A stretch of 64,000 nucleotides of DNA from positions 1 through 64,000 of the forward strand of contig JBFMFH010000109.1 in the NCBI GenBank assembly GCA_040752275.1, written 5' to 3'. The notes under the pieces were generated by a model. That model worked only from the letters and a program-made list of their open reading frames with translations, was not told where the DNA came from and made no database searches. Both the position numbers and the translations under genes were made by a program. Positions 17,017 to 25,513 of this stretch are shown one piece after another. This DNA comes from JBFMFH01 sp040752275 (GTDB taxonomy: Bacteria > Acidobacteriota > Vicinamibacteria > Vicinamibacterales > JAKQTR01). Each line of letters opens with the position of its first letter. Position 1 is the stretch's first letter.

Positions 17017-18078
17017 TCACGCCGCCACGGTGACCAGCTTCTCGACCTGCTCGGCGAGTTCTTCAGCCGACATGACAATGCCGCCCATCCGGCCGAAGAA
17101 CTCGACCGGTCTCCGTCCCTGCAGGACCGCGCGGACGTCCTCGACCATCTGCCCCGTCGAGAGCTCCGCCACCAGCACGCGGCTGGCCCGCAGCGCGGCC
17201 TCGACGAGCGCCTCCGCCGGATACGGGTAGAGCGTGACGGGCCGGAACAGTCCAACGCGGATGCCCTTGGCCCGCAGCACATCGATGGAGGACCGTGCGA
17301 TGCGCGCCACGGATCCATAGGCGACGATGAGCACGTCCAGATCGCCGTCCGCCTGGTAGGTGCCGTGTCGGACCTCGGTCTGCATCCGCCGGTATTTCGC
17401 CGCCAGGTCCAGGTTGTGCTGCTCAAGTTCCTCGGCGTTGAGGTACAGCGAGTTGATGATGTTGGGTGGGCGATGGCGGGCGCCAGTCGTCGCCCACGGC
17501 TTCGCCGGCAGATCCTCGGGCTCGATGTGCCTCTTGAATTCGACTGGTTCCATCATCTGGCCGATGAGCCCGTCGGCCAGGACCATCACGGGATTCCGGT
17601 ACTTGTCCGCCAGGTCGAACGCCTCCATCGTCAGATCCGCAGCCTCCTGCACGGTCGAAGGCGCCAGGACGAGCAGGCGGTAGTCACCGTGCCCGCCGCC
17701 CTTCGTGGCTTGCAGGTAGTCCCCCTGGGAAGGCAGGATTCCGCCGAGGCCCGGGCCCGCGCGCATGATGTTCACCACCACGACGGGCAGCTCCGACGCG
17801 GCGATGTACGACAAGCCTTCCATCATCAGCGAGATTCCCGGACTGGACGACGAAGTGATGCACCGGCACCCGGCCCCGGCGGCGCCATACAGCATGTTCG
17901 ATGCCGCGACTTCGCTCTCCGCCTGGACGAACGTGCCTGCGACCTGCGGCAGCCGACCGGACATGTACTCGGGAATCTCGTTCTGAGGCGTGATCGGGTA
18001 GCCGAAGAACAGCCGGCACCCCGCCTGGACGGCCGCCTCGCCGATCGCCTCGCAGCCTTTCAACAGCTTCTTCGCCAT
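17017..18078 (-). CDS. 2-oxoacid:ferredoxin oxidoreductase, alpha subunit (VorB/KorA type)
   Basis: Part of an enzyme that oxidatively decarboxylates a 2-oxoacid to its acyl-CoA and reduces ferredoxin. The 353 residues match the VorB/KorA pyrimidine-binding family: MAKKLLKGCEAIGEAAVQAG at the start, GYPITPQNEIPEYM, the TSSSSPGISLMMEGLSY segment, and RAGPGLGGILPSQGDYLQA. The ATG has AGGAG six bases upstream, which decides against a longer in-frame extension. It is the last of four genes (ATPase, delta-beta, gamma, alpha). Whether the substrate is 2-oxoglutarate or a branched-chain 2-oxoacid cannot be told from the sequence; this length fits the VorB group best. Confidence 0.92.
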   Translation of the reverse strand: MAKKLLKGCEAIGEAAVQAGCRLFFGYPITPQNEIPEYMSGRLPQVAGTFVQAESEVAASNMLYGAAGAGCRCITSSSSPGISLMMEGLSYIAASELPVVVVNIMRAGPGLGGILPSQGDYLQATKGGGHGDYRLLVLAPSTVQEAADLTMEAFDLADKYRNPVMVLADGLIGQMMEPVEFKRHIEPEDLPAKPWATTGARHRPPNIINSLYLNAEELEQHNLDLAAKYRRMQTEVRHGTYQADGDLDVLIVAYGSVARIARSSIDVLRAKGIRVGLFRPVTLYPYPAEALVEAALRASRVLVAELSTGQMVEDVRAVLQGRRPVEFFGRMGGIVMSAEELAEQVEKLVTVAA

Positions 18079-18092
18079 CACCTGCTCCTGCC

Positions 18093-18653
18093 CTACCGCG
18101 CGCCGGCCAGGGCCGACTGCGACTGGCCAATCTCGAAGCCCTTGTCGAGGCACACGTGATTCAGCTGCACGATCTTCTGGCGGCCTGCGAAGGTTTCGGC
18201 CAGTACGTCCTTGACGGGTTGGAGGCCGACGAGACCCGTGACCCCGAGAAACGCCCCCAGCGCCACCATGTTCGCGGCCTTCGTCCCGCCCGCCTCGAGG
18301 GCGATCTGGTTGGCGGGCACGAGCACGTTCCTGATGTCGCCTCTGCGCGGCTCACGGTTGATCAGGCTCGTATTGACGACGAGCACTCCTCCGGGGCGCA
18401 CCGTCGCCTCGAACTTGTCGATCGACTGGAGGTTGAGCACGATGGCGCCGTGCGGGGTGCGCGACACCGGCGATCCGACCGGGCGGTCCGACAGCACGAC
18501 CGTGCAGTTGCACGTGCCGCCCCGCATCTCGGGGCCGTACGCCGGCATCCATGTCACCTCCATGCCCGACTTCATCCCGGCGTACGCCAGCAGTTTGCCG
18601 ATCAGGAGCACGCCCTGGCCGCCGAAACCTGCCATGATGATCTCGCTGTACAT
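18093..18653 (-). CDS. 2-oxoacid:ferredoxin oxidoreductase, gamma subunit
   Basis: A 186-residue gamma subunit, recognised by IIMAGFGGQGVLLIGKLLAYAG near the start and TWMPAYGPEMRGGTCNC, where this domain contacts CoA. It lies 14 bases before the alpha-subunit gene and about 20 bases after the delta-beta gene. The start giving MYSEII has GGAGGG five bases upstream; the frame is open further, but only into an Arg-rich stretch. With its neighbours it gives a complete cytoplasmic enzyme. Confidence 0.93.
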   Translation of the reverse strand: MYSEIIMAGFGGQGVLLIGKLLAYAGMKSGMEVTWMPAYGPEMRGGTCNCTVVLSDRPVGSPVSRTPHGAIVLNLQSIDKFEATVRPGGVLVVNTSLINREPRRGDIRNVLVPANQIALEAGGTKAANMVALGAFLGVTGLVGLQPVKDVLAETFAGRQKIVQLNHVCLDKGFEIGQSQSALAGAR

Positions 18654-18672
18654 GTCAGCCCTCCGGGCCGCG

Positions 18673-19617
18673 TCAGTGCGCCGTCTCCGGTGTCTTCGTC
18701 TCGCCAAGCGGGTAGTAGGGAATCATGTGCTCCTCGAGCCAGCGGCAGGCGTCGTGCGGCTGCAGGCCCCATCCGGTGGGGCAGGTGGACACGACCTCGA
18801 CCAGCGAGAAGCAGGTCTTGTCGATCTGGAACTTGAAGGCTTTGCGCAGCGCCTTCTTGGCGGCCATGATGTGCTTCGGCTCGTGAACGGCCACGCGCGC
18901 CAGGTACGCGGGCGTCCTGAGTGTCGACAGCAGCTCGACGACGCGGATGGGATAACCAGCCAGCGACACGTCCCGTCCCGTCGGGCACGTCGTGGCGATC
19001 TGCCCCGGCAGCGTTGTCGGCGCCATCTGCCCGCCGGTCATACCGTAGATGGCATTGTTCACGAACACGACCGTGATCTTCTCGCCGCGGTTTGCCGCGT
19101 GGACAGTCTCCGCCATGCCGATCGACGCCAGGTCGCCGTCTCCCTGGTAGGTGAAGACCACCAGGTCGGGGCGGCCGCGCTTGATGCCTGTCGCCACGGC
19201 CGTCGCCCGGCCGTGCGACGCCTGTTGCATGTCGCAGTTGAAGAACTCGTACGCCAGCACCGAGCAGCCGACCGGCGCGATGCCGACGGTCTGTTCCCGC
19301 ACGCCGAGTTCGGTGAGCACTTCCCCGACCAGGCGGTGAATCACCCCGTGCGTACATCCCGGACAGTACGTGGTCGGCCGTTCGGTGAGTCCGACCGTAC
19401 GCGCGGTGGTCTTGCCCTTGTTCTCGACTTGGACGGCGGTGTCCGGACACACGAGGAGGCAATACCGGCATCCGTTGCAGTCGTCATTGACGATCGTCGG
19501 GTAGAAGTACCCCTTCGCGTTGATGTCGGTGGACATCTCGAGCACCCGCTCGGGACAGGCAAACACACACAACTCGCATCCCTTGCAGCGGTCCACCTCG
19601 AAGATCGGGGTCGGCAC
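18673..19617 (-). CDS. 2-oxoacid:ferredoxin oxidoreductase, fused ferredoxin (delta) and TPP-binding beta subunit
   Basis: A 314-residue fusion. The first 75 residues are a two-cluster ferredoxin with CKGCELCVFACP and CNGCRYCLLVCP, enough for two [4Fe-4S] clusters. From about residue 85 runs the thiamine-diphosphate beta subunit: TYCPGCTHG, TYQGDGDLASIGMAE for Mg-TPP, and VFVNNAIYGMTGGQMAPTT. In many organisms delta and beta are separate genes; here one chain would pass electrons from TPP to the ferredoxin. The start is GTG, five bases after AAAGGAG. The ATPase gene stops about 15 bases upstream, and gamma and alpha follow. Confidence 0.93.
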   Translation of the reverse strand: MPTPIFEVDRCKGCELCVFACPERVLEMSTDINAKGYFYPTIVNDDCNGCRYCLLVCPDTAVQVENKGKTTARTVGLTERPTTYCPGCTHGVIHRLVGEVLTELGVREQTVGIAPVGCSVLAYEFFNCDMQQASHGRATAVATGIKRGRPDLVVFTYQGDGDLASIGMAETVHAANRGEKITVVFVNNAIYGMTGGQMAPTTLPGQIATTCPTGRDVSLAGYPIRVVELLSTLRTPAYLARVAVHEPKHIMAAKKALRKAFKFQIDKTCFSLVEVVSTCPTGWGLQPHDACRWLEEHMIPYYPLGETKTPETAH

Positions 19618-19631
19618 AACAGCTCCTTTGA

Positions 19632-20393
19632 TCAAACGACGGCCGTCCGGCGATGCGCGCCGCGCGCGCGCCACTCGAGCGGTGGGGTGATTCTTCGCTT
19701 CACAGCCAGCACGGGCAGCCCCCGGCCGTCCGGAGAGGCGTCGGCGTCGCCGACCAGCCGGTCGAGGGCAACCCAGAACCGGACAGGAACGCCAAGCTCG
19801 GCACCCACCTCCTCGGCCAAGGCCAGGCCGGCTTCGACGACGGCGGGCGTAGTTTCGTCCATCAGATGAGTGTTCGCCACCAGACCCGTGACGCTCAGCC
19901 TGGATGCAGCTTCGACCTCCCGCACCACGCGGATCACGTCGGCGGCGGTCTCGGCAAACGGGCGGTTGCCGTTGACGATGAACAGGACATCCGCCAGCCG
20001 TGAATCGGTCAGGCCTCCGACCGCCCCGAGGACCCTCGCTCCAACATCCGCTCCGCCCACGTCCATGATCACGCGCCGGCCGCCGGCGGCCGCCCGCCCC
20101 ACCGCACCTCGGACTTCCGGCACGAGGATCGGGAGGTCTGCGTACAACCGGTCGTCCGGCGGCACGACCAGGTCGATCCCACGCGCCGCGAACTCCTCGC
20201 GCAACAGACGTGTTCGGAAATACGGTTTGACCAGATCCAGATCGACGATCGACACCGCCTCGCCCCGCTCCCGCCAGCCGAGAGCCAGGTTGACCGCGAT
20301 CTCCGTCTTCCCGGCGCCGAAGTGGCCGACCAGCACGGTGATCGGGGCCGAAAGAACATCGAAAACCAACGGTGGCGTGGACAGGTCGGCCAT
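19632..20393 (-). CDS. MinD/CobQ-like P-loop ATPase linked to the oxidoreductase operon
   Basis: A 253-residue SIMIBI-type NTPase. Walker A is GHFGAGKT (residues 23-30), followed by VNLALGWRERGEAVSIVDLDLVKPYFRTR, where the second aspartate pair resembles the Walker A' of MinD/ParA proteins. VIMDVGGADVG is a likely Walker B. The later text (LFIVNGNRPFAETAADVIRV, LVANTHLMDETT) recalls CobQ/CobB-type ATPases. It heads the four-gene operon and stops 14 bases before the delta-beta start, so a role in maturing, assembling or regulating the enzyme is likely; that is inference from context. Confidence 0.82.
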   Translation of the reverse strand: MADLSTPPLVFDVLSAPITVLVGHFGAGKTEIAVNLALGWRERGEAVSIVDLDLVKPYFRTRLLREEFAARGIDLVVPPDDRLYADLPILVPEVRGAVGRAAAGGRRVIMDVGGADVGARVLGAVGGLTDSRLADVLFIVNGNRPFAETAADVIRVVREVEAASRLSVTGLVANTHLMDETTPAVVEAGLALAEEVGAELGVPVRFWVALDRLVGDADASPDGRGLPVLAVKRRITPPLEWRARGAHRRTAVV

Positions 20394-20542
20394 AGCTGAA
20401 CAGCAACGTCAGGGGACGGGGGCAACCAGCCGCGTTCGAGGGGACCCGCGTGGCAGACTGGAGGATCGGGCCCTCCCGGAAATCCGACACCCCCGCTGTC
20501 TGGAAGACGGAAGAAGCAAAACATGGGCCGTCGGCGCACGCG

Positions 20543-20731
20543 TTATGTCTTCTCGCGATCCTCCAACTCGAAGTCCCGGTCCAGGCGCGCCAGCAGCCGC
20601 TCGTACCGTTCCTCGAGGGCGTCCATCTCTGCTTGGTGAGCCGCCTCGTCCAGTTCCCCGCGCGCCAGCCGGCCATCCAGGAGCCGGCGCTGGTTCTCGA
20701 ACCAGCGGTCGGGATCGAAGTTGTAGGTCAT
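20543..20731 (-). CDS. small hypothetical protein
   Basis: A 62-residue, highly charged, probably helical protein (MTYNFDPDRWFENQRRLL followed by Glu/Arg-rich heptads). I do not recognise it. It starts just after the stop of the tartronate-semialdehyde reductase gene on the same strand; an ATG six codons earlier would overlap that stop. No ribosome site is obvious. Its codon use is like that of its neighbours, which favours a real gene, but the evidence is thin. Confidence 0.5.
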   Translation of the reverse strand: MTYNFDPDRWFENQRRLLDGRLARGELDEAAHQAEMDALEERYERLLARLDRDFELEDREKT

Positions 20732-20741
20732 GGCAAACGCG

Positions 20742-21626
20742 TCAGGCAAGCCCGGACGCGCTGAAGACCGCCTTCGCCAGCGCCGAGTAGTCGTCGTCGG
20801 CGCCGCCGGCGGCCATCAGCGCGCTGACATACTGCTGCACCACGGCGCTCACTGGCGCGGCCACGGCCAGCTCGTGCGCCGTCTGCATGACGATGCCGAA
20901 GTCCTTGTGGTAGAGCTTCGTCTTGAACCCTGGCACGTAGTTCTCTTTCAGGATGCGTTCGCCGTGCACCTCGAGCACCCGGCTGGCCGCGAACCCGCCG
21001 AGCAGCGCCTCACGGACCTTCGCCGGGTCGATGCCGGCCTTGCGCGCCATCGCGAAGGCCTCGCCAACCGAGGCCAGCGCCCCTCCAATGCAGATCTGGT
21101 TGCAGGCCTTGCAGACCTGTCCTGACCCAGCCGGCCCGATGTGGACGACCCGCTCGGGGTTGCCCATCGCATTCAGGATGGGGCGAACGCGATCGAGCGT
21201 CGCCGCATCACCACCGACCATGATTGACAGCGTCCCGTTGATGGCCCCGATCTCGCCTCCGCTGACCGGGGCGTCCAGCATCTGCACCCCGCGCGCGGCC
21301 GCCCGCTCGGCCAACGTCCGGGCCGACGCAGGCGCAATGGTGCTCATGTCCACAATCACGTTCCCCGCCGAGATCGTCTCGAAGATGCCGTTCGGGCCCG
21401 CCACCACCTGCTCCACATCCGGGGTGTCGGGGACGATGGTGATGACGACCTCCGCGCACGAGGCCACGGCGGCAGGCGATGGCGCGGACTGCGCCCCTGC
21501 GGCCACCAGGGCATCGACGGGGGCCTGGCTGCGGCTGTGCACGACCAGCGGGAATCCCTTCTTGAGGAGGTTCAAGGCCATGGGCTTGCCCATCAGTCCA
21601 AGGCCGATGAATCCGACGCGTTCCAT
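20742..21626 (-). CDS. 2-hydroxy-3-oxopropionate (tartronate semialdehyde) reductase, 3-hydroxyacid dehydrogenase family
   Basis: A 294-residue NAD(P)-dependent beta-hydroxyacid dehydrogenase. The N-terminal Rossmann motif is GFIGLGLMGKPMALNLLKKG, the substrate signature is DAPVSGGEIGAINGTLSIMVGGD, and the catalytic lysine lies in GSGQVCKACNQ. These fit GarR/GlxR, which reduces tartronate semialdehyde to glycerate, better than 3-hydroxyisobutyrate dehydrogenase, though the two families are close. The start is the ATG with AAGGGAG five bases upstream. The next upstream gene on this strand is an aldehyde dehydrogenase, beyond a repeat block. Confidence 0.85.
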   Translation of the reverse strand: MERVGFIGLGLMGKPMALNLLKKGFPLVVHSRSQAPVDALVAAGAQSAPSPAAVASCAEVVITIVPDTPDVEQVVAGPNGIFETISAGNVIVDMSTIAPASARTLAERAAARGVQMLDAPVSGGEIGAINGTLSIMVGGDAATLDRVRPILNAMGNPERVVHIGPAGSGQVCKACNQICIGGALASVGEAFAMARKAGIDPAKVREALLGGFAASRVLEVHGERILKENYVPGFKTKLYHKDFGIVMQTAHELAVAAPVSAVVQQYVSALMAAGGADDDYSALAKAVFSASGLA

Positions 21627-21645
21627 CACGGCTCCCTTCATTCAA

Positions 21646-21678
21646 CCCGAATCCCGAATCCCGAATCCCGACTCCCGA
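21646..21678. repeat. short tandem repeat of CCCGAAT units
   Basis: Four to five near-perfect copies of the 7-base unit CCCGAAT/CCCGACT between the aldehyde dehydrogenase stop and the reductase start. It belongs to the same class of intergenic micro-arrays seen elsewhere in the window, with a different unit. Confidence 0.75.
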
Positions 21679-21684
21679 CAGACG

Positions 21685-23124
21685 TCAGTACCGAATGTAG
21701 ACCGTCTTCCAGTCCGTGTAGAAGTCCAGCGCGCTCGGGCCCTGCTCCTTGGGGCCGAAACTCGACTCCTTCGTGCCGCCAAACGGCAACTGGTACTCCA
21801 CGCCTGCGCTCGGGAGATTCACCGTGACGAGCCCCGCTTCGATCCGGCTGACGAACTCGAATACCCGCGACACGTCCCTGGTCTGCACGGATGCCGACAG
21901 CCCGAAGGCCACTCCGTTCGCCAGCCGCATGGCATCGTCGAAGTCGCGTGCGCGGAACACTGCGAGGACGGGACCGAAGATCTCCTCGCGGGCGATGCAC
22001 ATGTCTTCGGCGACGTCGGCGAACACGGTCGGCTCGACGAAGTAGCCATGCCGGTACGGGCCATGAGCCAGCCGATGCCCGCCAGTCAATAGCGCGGCAC
22101 CAGCCTCGCGCCCCGATTCGATGTAACGCAAGACCGCGTCGAGTTGAGCGGCGTCGACGGCGGGGCCGACATCGGTCTCCGGGTCCAGTCCGGACCCGAC
22201 TTTCAGCGCTCGCGTCCGTTCGACGAGCCGGCTCAGGAAGTGCTCGTAGACCGCGTCCTCGACAATCACCCGGCTCGTGGCGGTGCACTTCTGGCCGGTC
22301 GACGCGAAGGCGCCGTTGACGGTGTGCTCGACGGCGCGGTCGAGGTCCGCATCGGCCAGCACAACGGTGGGGTTCTTGCCGCCCATTTCGAGCTGCACGC
22401 GCAGGCGGCGTCGCGTGGCCTGATCGTAGAGCTGCGCGCCAACCGCACAGGACCCCGTAAACGACACCGCCTTCAGCTCGGCGTCGTTGACCAGCGCCGT
22501 TCCCAGAAGGCTGCCAGGGCCCGCCACATAGTTGATGACCCCGGCGGGCAGGCCCGCTTGGGCCAGTGCCTCCACGATGCGCCAGCTGCTCAGCGGGGCG
22601 GCCGAGGCCGGCTTGAGCACCACGGTGTTGCCGGCAACGAGGGCCGGCGCGATCTTCCACGCCGGGATGGCGCTGGGGAAGTTCCAGGGTGTGATCAAGC
22701 CGACGACGCCCAGCGGCTTGCGGACGGCAAAGGTGAACACCCGGTCACGTTCGGACGGCGCGAGGAGGCCCGGCAGCCGCACGCCTTCTCCACCGAAGTA
22801 CCGGAAGATGTTGATGGCGCGCCTCACCTCGCCTCGGGACTCCGCCAGCGTCTTGCCTTCCTCGCGTGTCATCTCCTCGGCGAGCTGTTCTGCGCGCGCA
22901 TCGAGCCACTCGGCAGCCCTGAAGAGGAACGCGCCTCTGGCCGGTGCCGGCATCGACGCCCAGCCGGAAAAGGCACGGGCCGCGGCCTCGACCGCGGCCC
23001 GTACATCGCCCGCAGAGCCCTGGACGAAGTAGCCGATGACCTCGCGGGCGTCGGCGGGATCGCGGTTCGCAAACCGGTCGTTCCCCTCCACCCACTGGCC
23101 GTCGATCAGATTCCGGTACACCAC
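21685..23124 (-). CDS. aldehyde dehydrogenase, similar to 2-oxoglutarate semialdehyde dehydrogenases
   Basis: A 479-residue NAD(P)-dependent aldehyde dehydrogenase. Visible are PWNFPSAIPAWKIAPALVAGN (cofactor side), the general-base glutamate in ELEMGGKNP (about 246), the catalytic cysteine in STGQKCTATSR (about 280) and EEIFGPVLAVF. The N-terminal YRNLIDGQWVEG and the C-terminal SSFGPKEQGPSALDFYTDWKTVY resemble the ketoglutarate semialdehyde branch that ends oxidative pentose and sugar-acid pathways. The substrate is inferred. The start is GTG, five bases after the TPR-protein stop, so the two are likely co-transcribed. Confidence 0.85.
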   Translation of the reverse strand: MVYRNLIDGQWVEGNDRFANRDPADAREVIGYFVQGSAGDVRAAVEAAARAFSGWASMPAPARGAFLFRAAEWLDARAEQLAEEMTREEGKTLAESRGEVRRAINIFRYFGGEGVRLPGLLAPSERDRVFTFAVRKPLGVVGLITPWNFPSAIPAWKIAPALVAGNTVVLKPASAAPLSSWRIVEALAQAGLPAGVINYVAGPGSLLGTALVNDAELKAVSFTGSCAVGAQLYDQATRRRLRVQLEMGGKNPTVVLADADLDRAVEHTVNGAFASTGQKCTATSRVIVEDAVYEHFLSRLVERTRALKVGSGLDPETDVGPAVDAAQLDAVLRYIESGREAGAALLTGGHRLAHGPYRHGYFVEPTVFADVAEDMCIAREEIFGPVLAVFRARDFDDAMRLANGVAFGLSASVQTRDVSRVFEFVSRIEAGLVTVNLPSAGVEYQLPFGGTKESSFGPKEQGPSALDFYTDWKTVYIRY

Positions 23125-23129
23125 TCCCG

Positions 23130-24089
23130 CTACTTCTTCTCGATCTGGGCGAGGATCTGCTTGGCCTTGCCCGCCGGGTCACTCGTGGGCGCCAGCTCGA
23201 TACACTTCTGGAGGTCGGCCGACGCCTTTTCGATGAGCGCCTTGGCCTCGTCTGCCTTCTGCGCTTCGGCCGCCATCGAGCCTGCCTGCCACTGCGCGAA
23301 TCCGCGGTAGTAGTAGGTCGGTGCATCTTCGGGGAAACGCTGGATGGCCAGGTCGAGGTACTTCACGGCATCAACGGGCTTCTTCTGGCGCAGCAGGTTG
23401 AAGGCCGGATCCTGCAGCTCCGTCACGTCCTGGACCTTGGCGAGATCGAGCGTGGAGAAGATCTTCCAGGCCTCGGGTTCACGGTTCACCTGGGTGTACA
23501 TGCTGCCAAGGAGCGTGAGAATCTGAACGTCCGACGGCACACCAGCCAGGTAGAGTTCGAGTTGCTCGACCGCCTTGGCCTCGTTCTTCTCCGCGTTGTA
23601 GGTGTGCGCCAGGTACTTGTGCACATGGTGCGCCGTGGGATATGTCGCCAGCAGCTTCTCGAAGATGACCCGGGCCTCTGCGTTCTTCTGAGCCGCGAGC
23701 AGTGGCTGCGCCTGTGTCATCGCCAGCCGCTCCGCGAAGCCCCAGTCCGTCCCGAGCTTCGTCAGTTTGACCTCGAGCTTCGGCTCCTTCATCTTCTCGC
23801 CGATCTCGACCTGGATCTGGCGCGGATCGAAGCTGTCGTGGTGGAACTCGACCAGCCACAGTCCCGGGGTCAGCTTTTCCGCCTTCCAGGCGCCCTTCCT
23901 GTCGGTCGTGAACTCCGGTCCCGTGTTGGCGGCCGCGTGAACCAGCTTCACCGTGACGCCTTCGATGGCCTTGCCGGCCTCATCGGCGACCTTTCCGCTC
24001 ATCTTGCTCTTGCCCTGCCAGTCCTGAGCCGACGCGGCCCCCGTGGCCAGCATCAGGCCAACGACTGCACTCCACAGCACTCTACGCAT
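23130..24089 (-). CDS. exported carboxypeptidase-regulatory-like / TPR protein
   Basis: A 319-residue secreted protein. A signal peptide (cleaved after about GAASA) is followed by a beta domain, MSGKVADEAGKAIEGVTVKLVHAA, of the carboxypeptidase-regulatory type. The rest, from about residue 125, is a set of tetratricopeptide repeats (ARVIFEKLLATYPTAHHVHKYLAHTYNAEKNEAKAVEQLELYLA and similar). Such proteins usually act as periplasmic scaffolds. AAAGGT lies six bases before the ATG. No partner is evident. Confidence 0.78.
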   Translation of the reverse strand: MRRVLWSAVVGLMLATGAASAQDWQGKSKMSGKVADEAGKAIEGVTVKLVHAAANTGPEFTTDRKGAWKAEKLTPGLWLVEFHHDSFDPRQIQVEIGEKMKEPKLEVKLTKLGTDWGFAERLAMTQAQPLLAAQKNAEARVIFEKLLATYPTAHHVHKYLAHTYNAEKNEAKAVEQLELYLAGVPSDVQILTLLGSMYTQVNREPEAWKIFSTLDLAKVQDVTELQDPAFNLLRQKKPVDAVKYLDLAIQRFPEDAPTYYYRGFAQWQAGSMAAEAQKADEAKALIEKASADLQKCIELAPTSDPAGKAKQILAQIEKK

Positions 24090-24272
24090 GACCGTACCTT
24101 TCGATGATGAGAACGAACCTTGGCGGATCGGACTCCCCGGGGGAACACGAAGGCCGCTCGCGGCCGCTGAGAGGGATCGCACCTGAGGTCACACCGCCGA
24201 CCACCAGCCATAGTAGCGAAGGCGCCGCCAAACTGAAAGTCCAGCGGGCGGGACGCCCGGACCGGCCGGCGA

Positions 24273-24644
24273 TCAGGCCCCGGCAGGCTTCCGGAGCTTC
24301 TCCACCGGGATCCCACAGAGGAACTTGAACGTGCTTCGCCCGGCGTTCTCGTAGGTGTGCACGGCGCCAGATGGCACGAAGACGACATCACCCGGCCTCA
24401 AGTCGTGCCACACGCCGTCCATGAGGACGCGGCCCTGCCCTTCCACCACGAAGTTCTCGTGCTCGTAGGGATGGGTGTGGTGCGGCGAGTGACCGCCAGG
24501 CGCAATCTCGACCATCCGTAGCGCGTAGACCGGCGCGCCATCGTGTGTGTCGTCGATCAGCCATCGCAGCGAGGTGCCCGGCGCCTCGTCTCCGACCGTC
24601 TGTGCGGGAACCTCGCTGTAGTGACAGACTTTTCCTGTGGGCAT
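24273..24644 (-). CDS. cupin domain protein
   Basis: A 123-residue single-domain cupin. Both conserved motifs are present: HHTHPYEHENFVVEGQGRV (with His, His and Glu metal ligands) and RPGDVVFVPSGAVHTYEN (the fourth His). This fits a small metal-binding beta barrel; its substrate is unknown. It has no clear partner: the CutC gene lies upstream on the same strand and the TPR gene 180 bases downstream. Confidence 0.9.
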   Translation of the reverse strand: MPTGKVCHYSEVPAQTVGDEAPGTSLRWLIDDTHDGAPVYALRMVEIAPGGHSPHHTHPYEHENFVVEGQGRVLMDGVWHDLRPGDVVFVPSGAVHTYENAGRSTFKFLCGIPVEKLRKPAGA

Positions 24645-24723
24645 ATGCCTATCCCATTCGTCTTGGCGCGCTCGGCTCCTCGACCAGGCTCAGGATCCGC
24701 TCTCGCGCCCGGCGCGACTCAAC

Positions 24724-25509
24724 CTATTCTGCCCGCTGTCTTCTGTCTTCTGTCTTCCCCCTTCGACGCCGTGCCTCCCCCGCCAGTTCCGTCACCACCC
24801 GTCTATCCGTCAGATCGTAGAGATCTTCAGGCGGGTAGAGCGCCCCGCCAAACGTTAGGGCGGGGCGGTGCCGCGTCGAGGGGTCCCGCCGCCGCGTCCA
24901 GGCGGCAACGTGGACCTGCCGGCACCCCGTCGCGCGGACGACTCCGGCAAGTTCGTGCGGCCGGATACCGCCGCCCGGCATCACCTGAATGCGATCGCCG
25001 GCATGTGCCATGAGCCGGGCGATCGTCTCCACCCCTTCGGCCACCACCGGAGCCTGGCCGCTAGTGAGGACGCGGGTGATGCCCAGGTCCACCAACTCAT
25101 CGAGTGCCTGGAACGGGTCCGGGGTCACATCGAACGCCCGGTGGAAGACCGTCTCCCGCTCCCCGGCCAGTCGCCGCAGTTGCTTAGTGCGTCTGGTGTC
25201 GATCCGCCCGTTCGCGGTCAACACGCCGAAGACGAGGCCATCGGCGCCGCTGGCAACGGCGATTTCGGCATCCCGCTCCATGGCCGCGAACTCGGACGCC
25301 GAGTAGCAGAATCCCGCGGCACGCGGCCTGATCATGAACATGATCGGGATCCCCAGCCGCCGCTTTGCCTCGACCAGCGCCCCCATCGAGGGCGTCAACC
25401 CGCCCAAGAACAGCGCCGAGCACAGCTCGACACGGCCGGCGCCCCCTGCCGCTGCTTCGATGGCATCGTCGATCGATCCACAGCAGATCTCGAGCAGTAT
25501 GCGCCGCAT
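24724..25509 (-). CDS. cutC: CutC family protein
   Basis: A 261-residue TIM-barrel protein of the CutC family. The family pattern is clear: LLEICCGSIDDAIEAAAGGAGRVELCSAL, IMFMIRPRAAGFCYS, DGLVFGVLTANGRID, VFHRAFDVTPDP and VMPGGGIRP. CutC was named for copper tolerance, but a direct copper role is disputed. The last 15 residues (rich in Arg, Lys, Glu) are encoded by a GAAGACA repeat array, so the C-terminus has been lengthened by repeat DNA. It starts four bases after the GH127 stop, so the two genes are coupled. Confidence 0.9.
   Translation of the reverse strand: MRRILLEICCGSIDDAIEAAAGGAGRVELCSALFLGGLTPSMGALVEAKRRLGIPIMFMIRPRAAGFCYSASEFAAMERDAEIAVASGADGLVFGVLTANGRIDTRRTKQLRRLAGERETVFHRAFDVTPDPFQALDELVDLGITRVLTSGQAPVVAEGVETIARLMAHAGDRIQVMPGGGIRPHELAGVVRATGCRQVHVAAWTRRRDPSTRHRPALTFGGALYPPEDLYDLTDRRVVTELAGEARRRRGKTEDRRQRAE
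24736..24758. repeat. short tandem repeat (CTGTCTT units) inside the 3' end of cutC
   Basis: Three copies of the 7-base unit CTGTCTT plus a partial copy. They lie within the last codons of cutC and on the other strand read AAGACAG, giving the KTEDRRQ tail. Confidence 0.7.
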
Positions 25510-25513
25510 CGGG

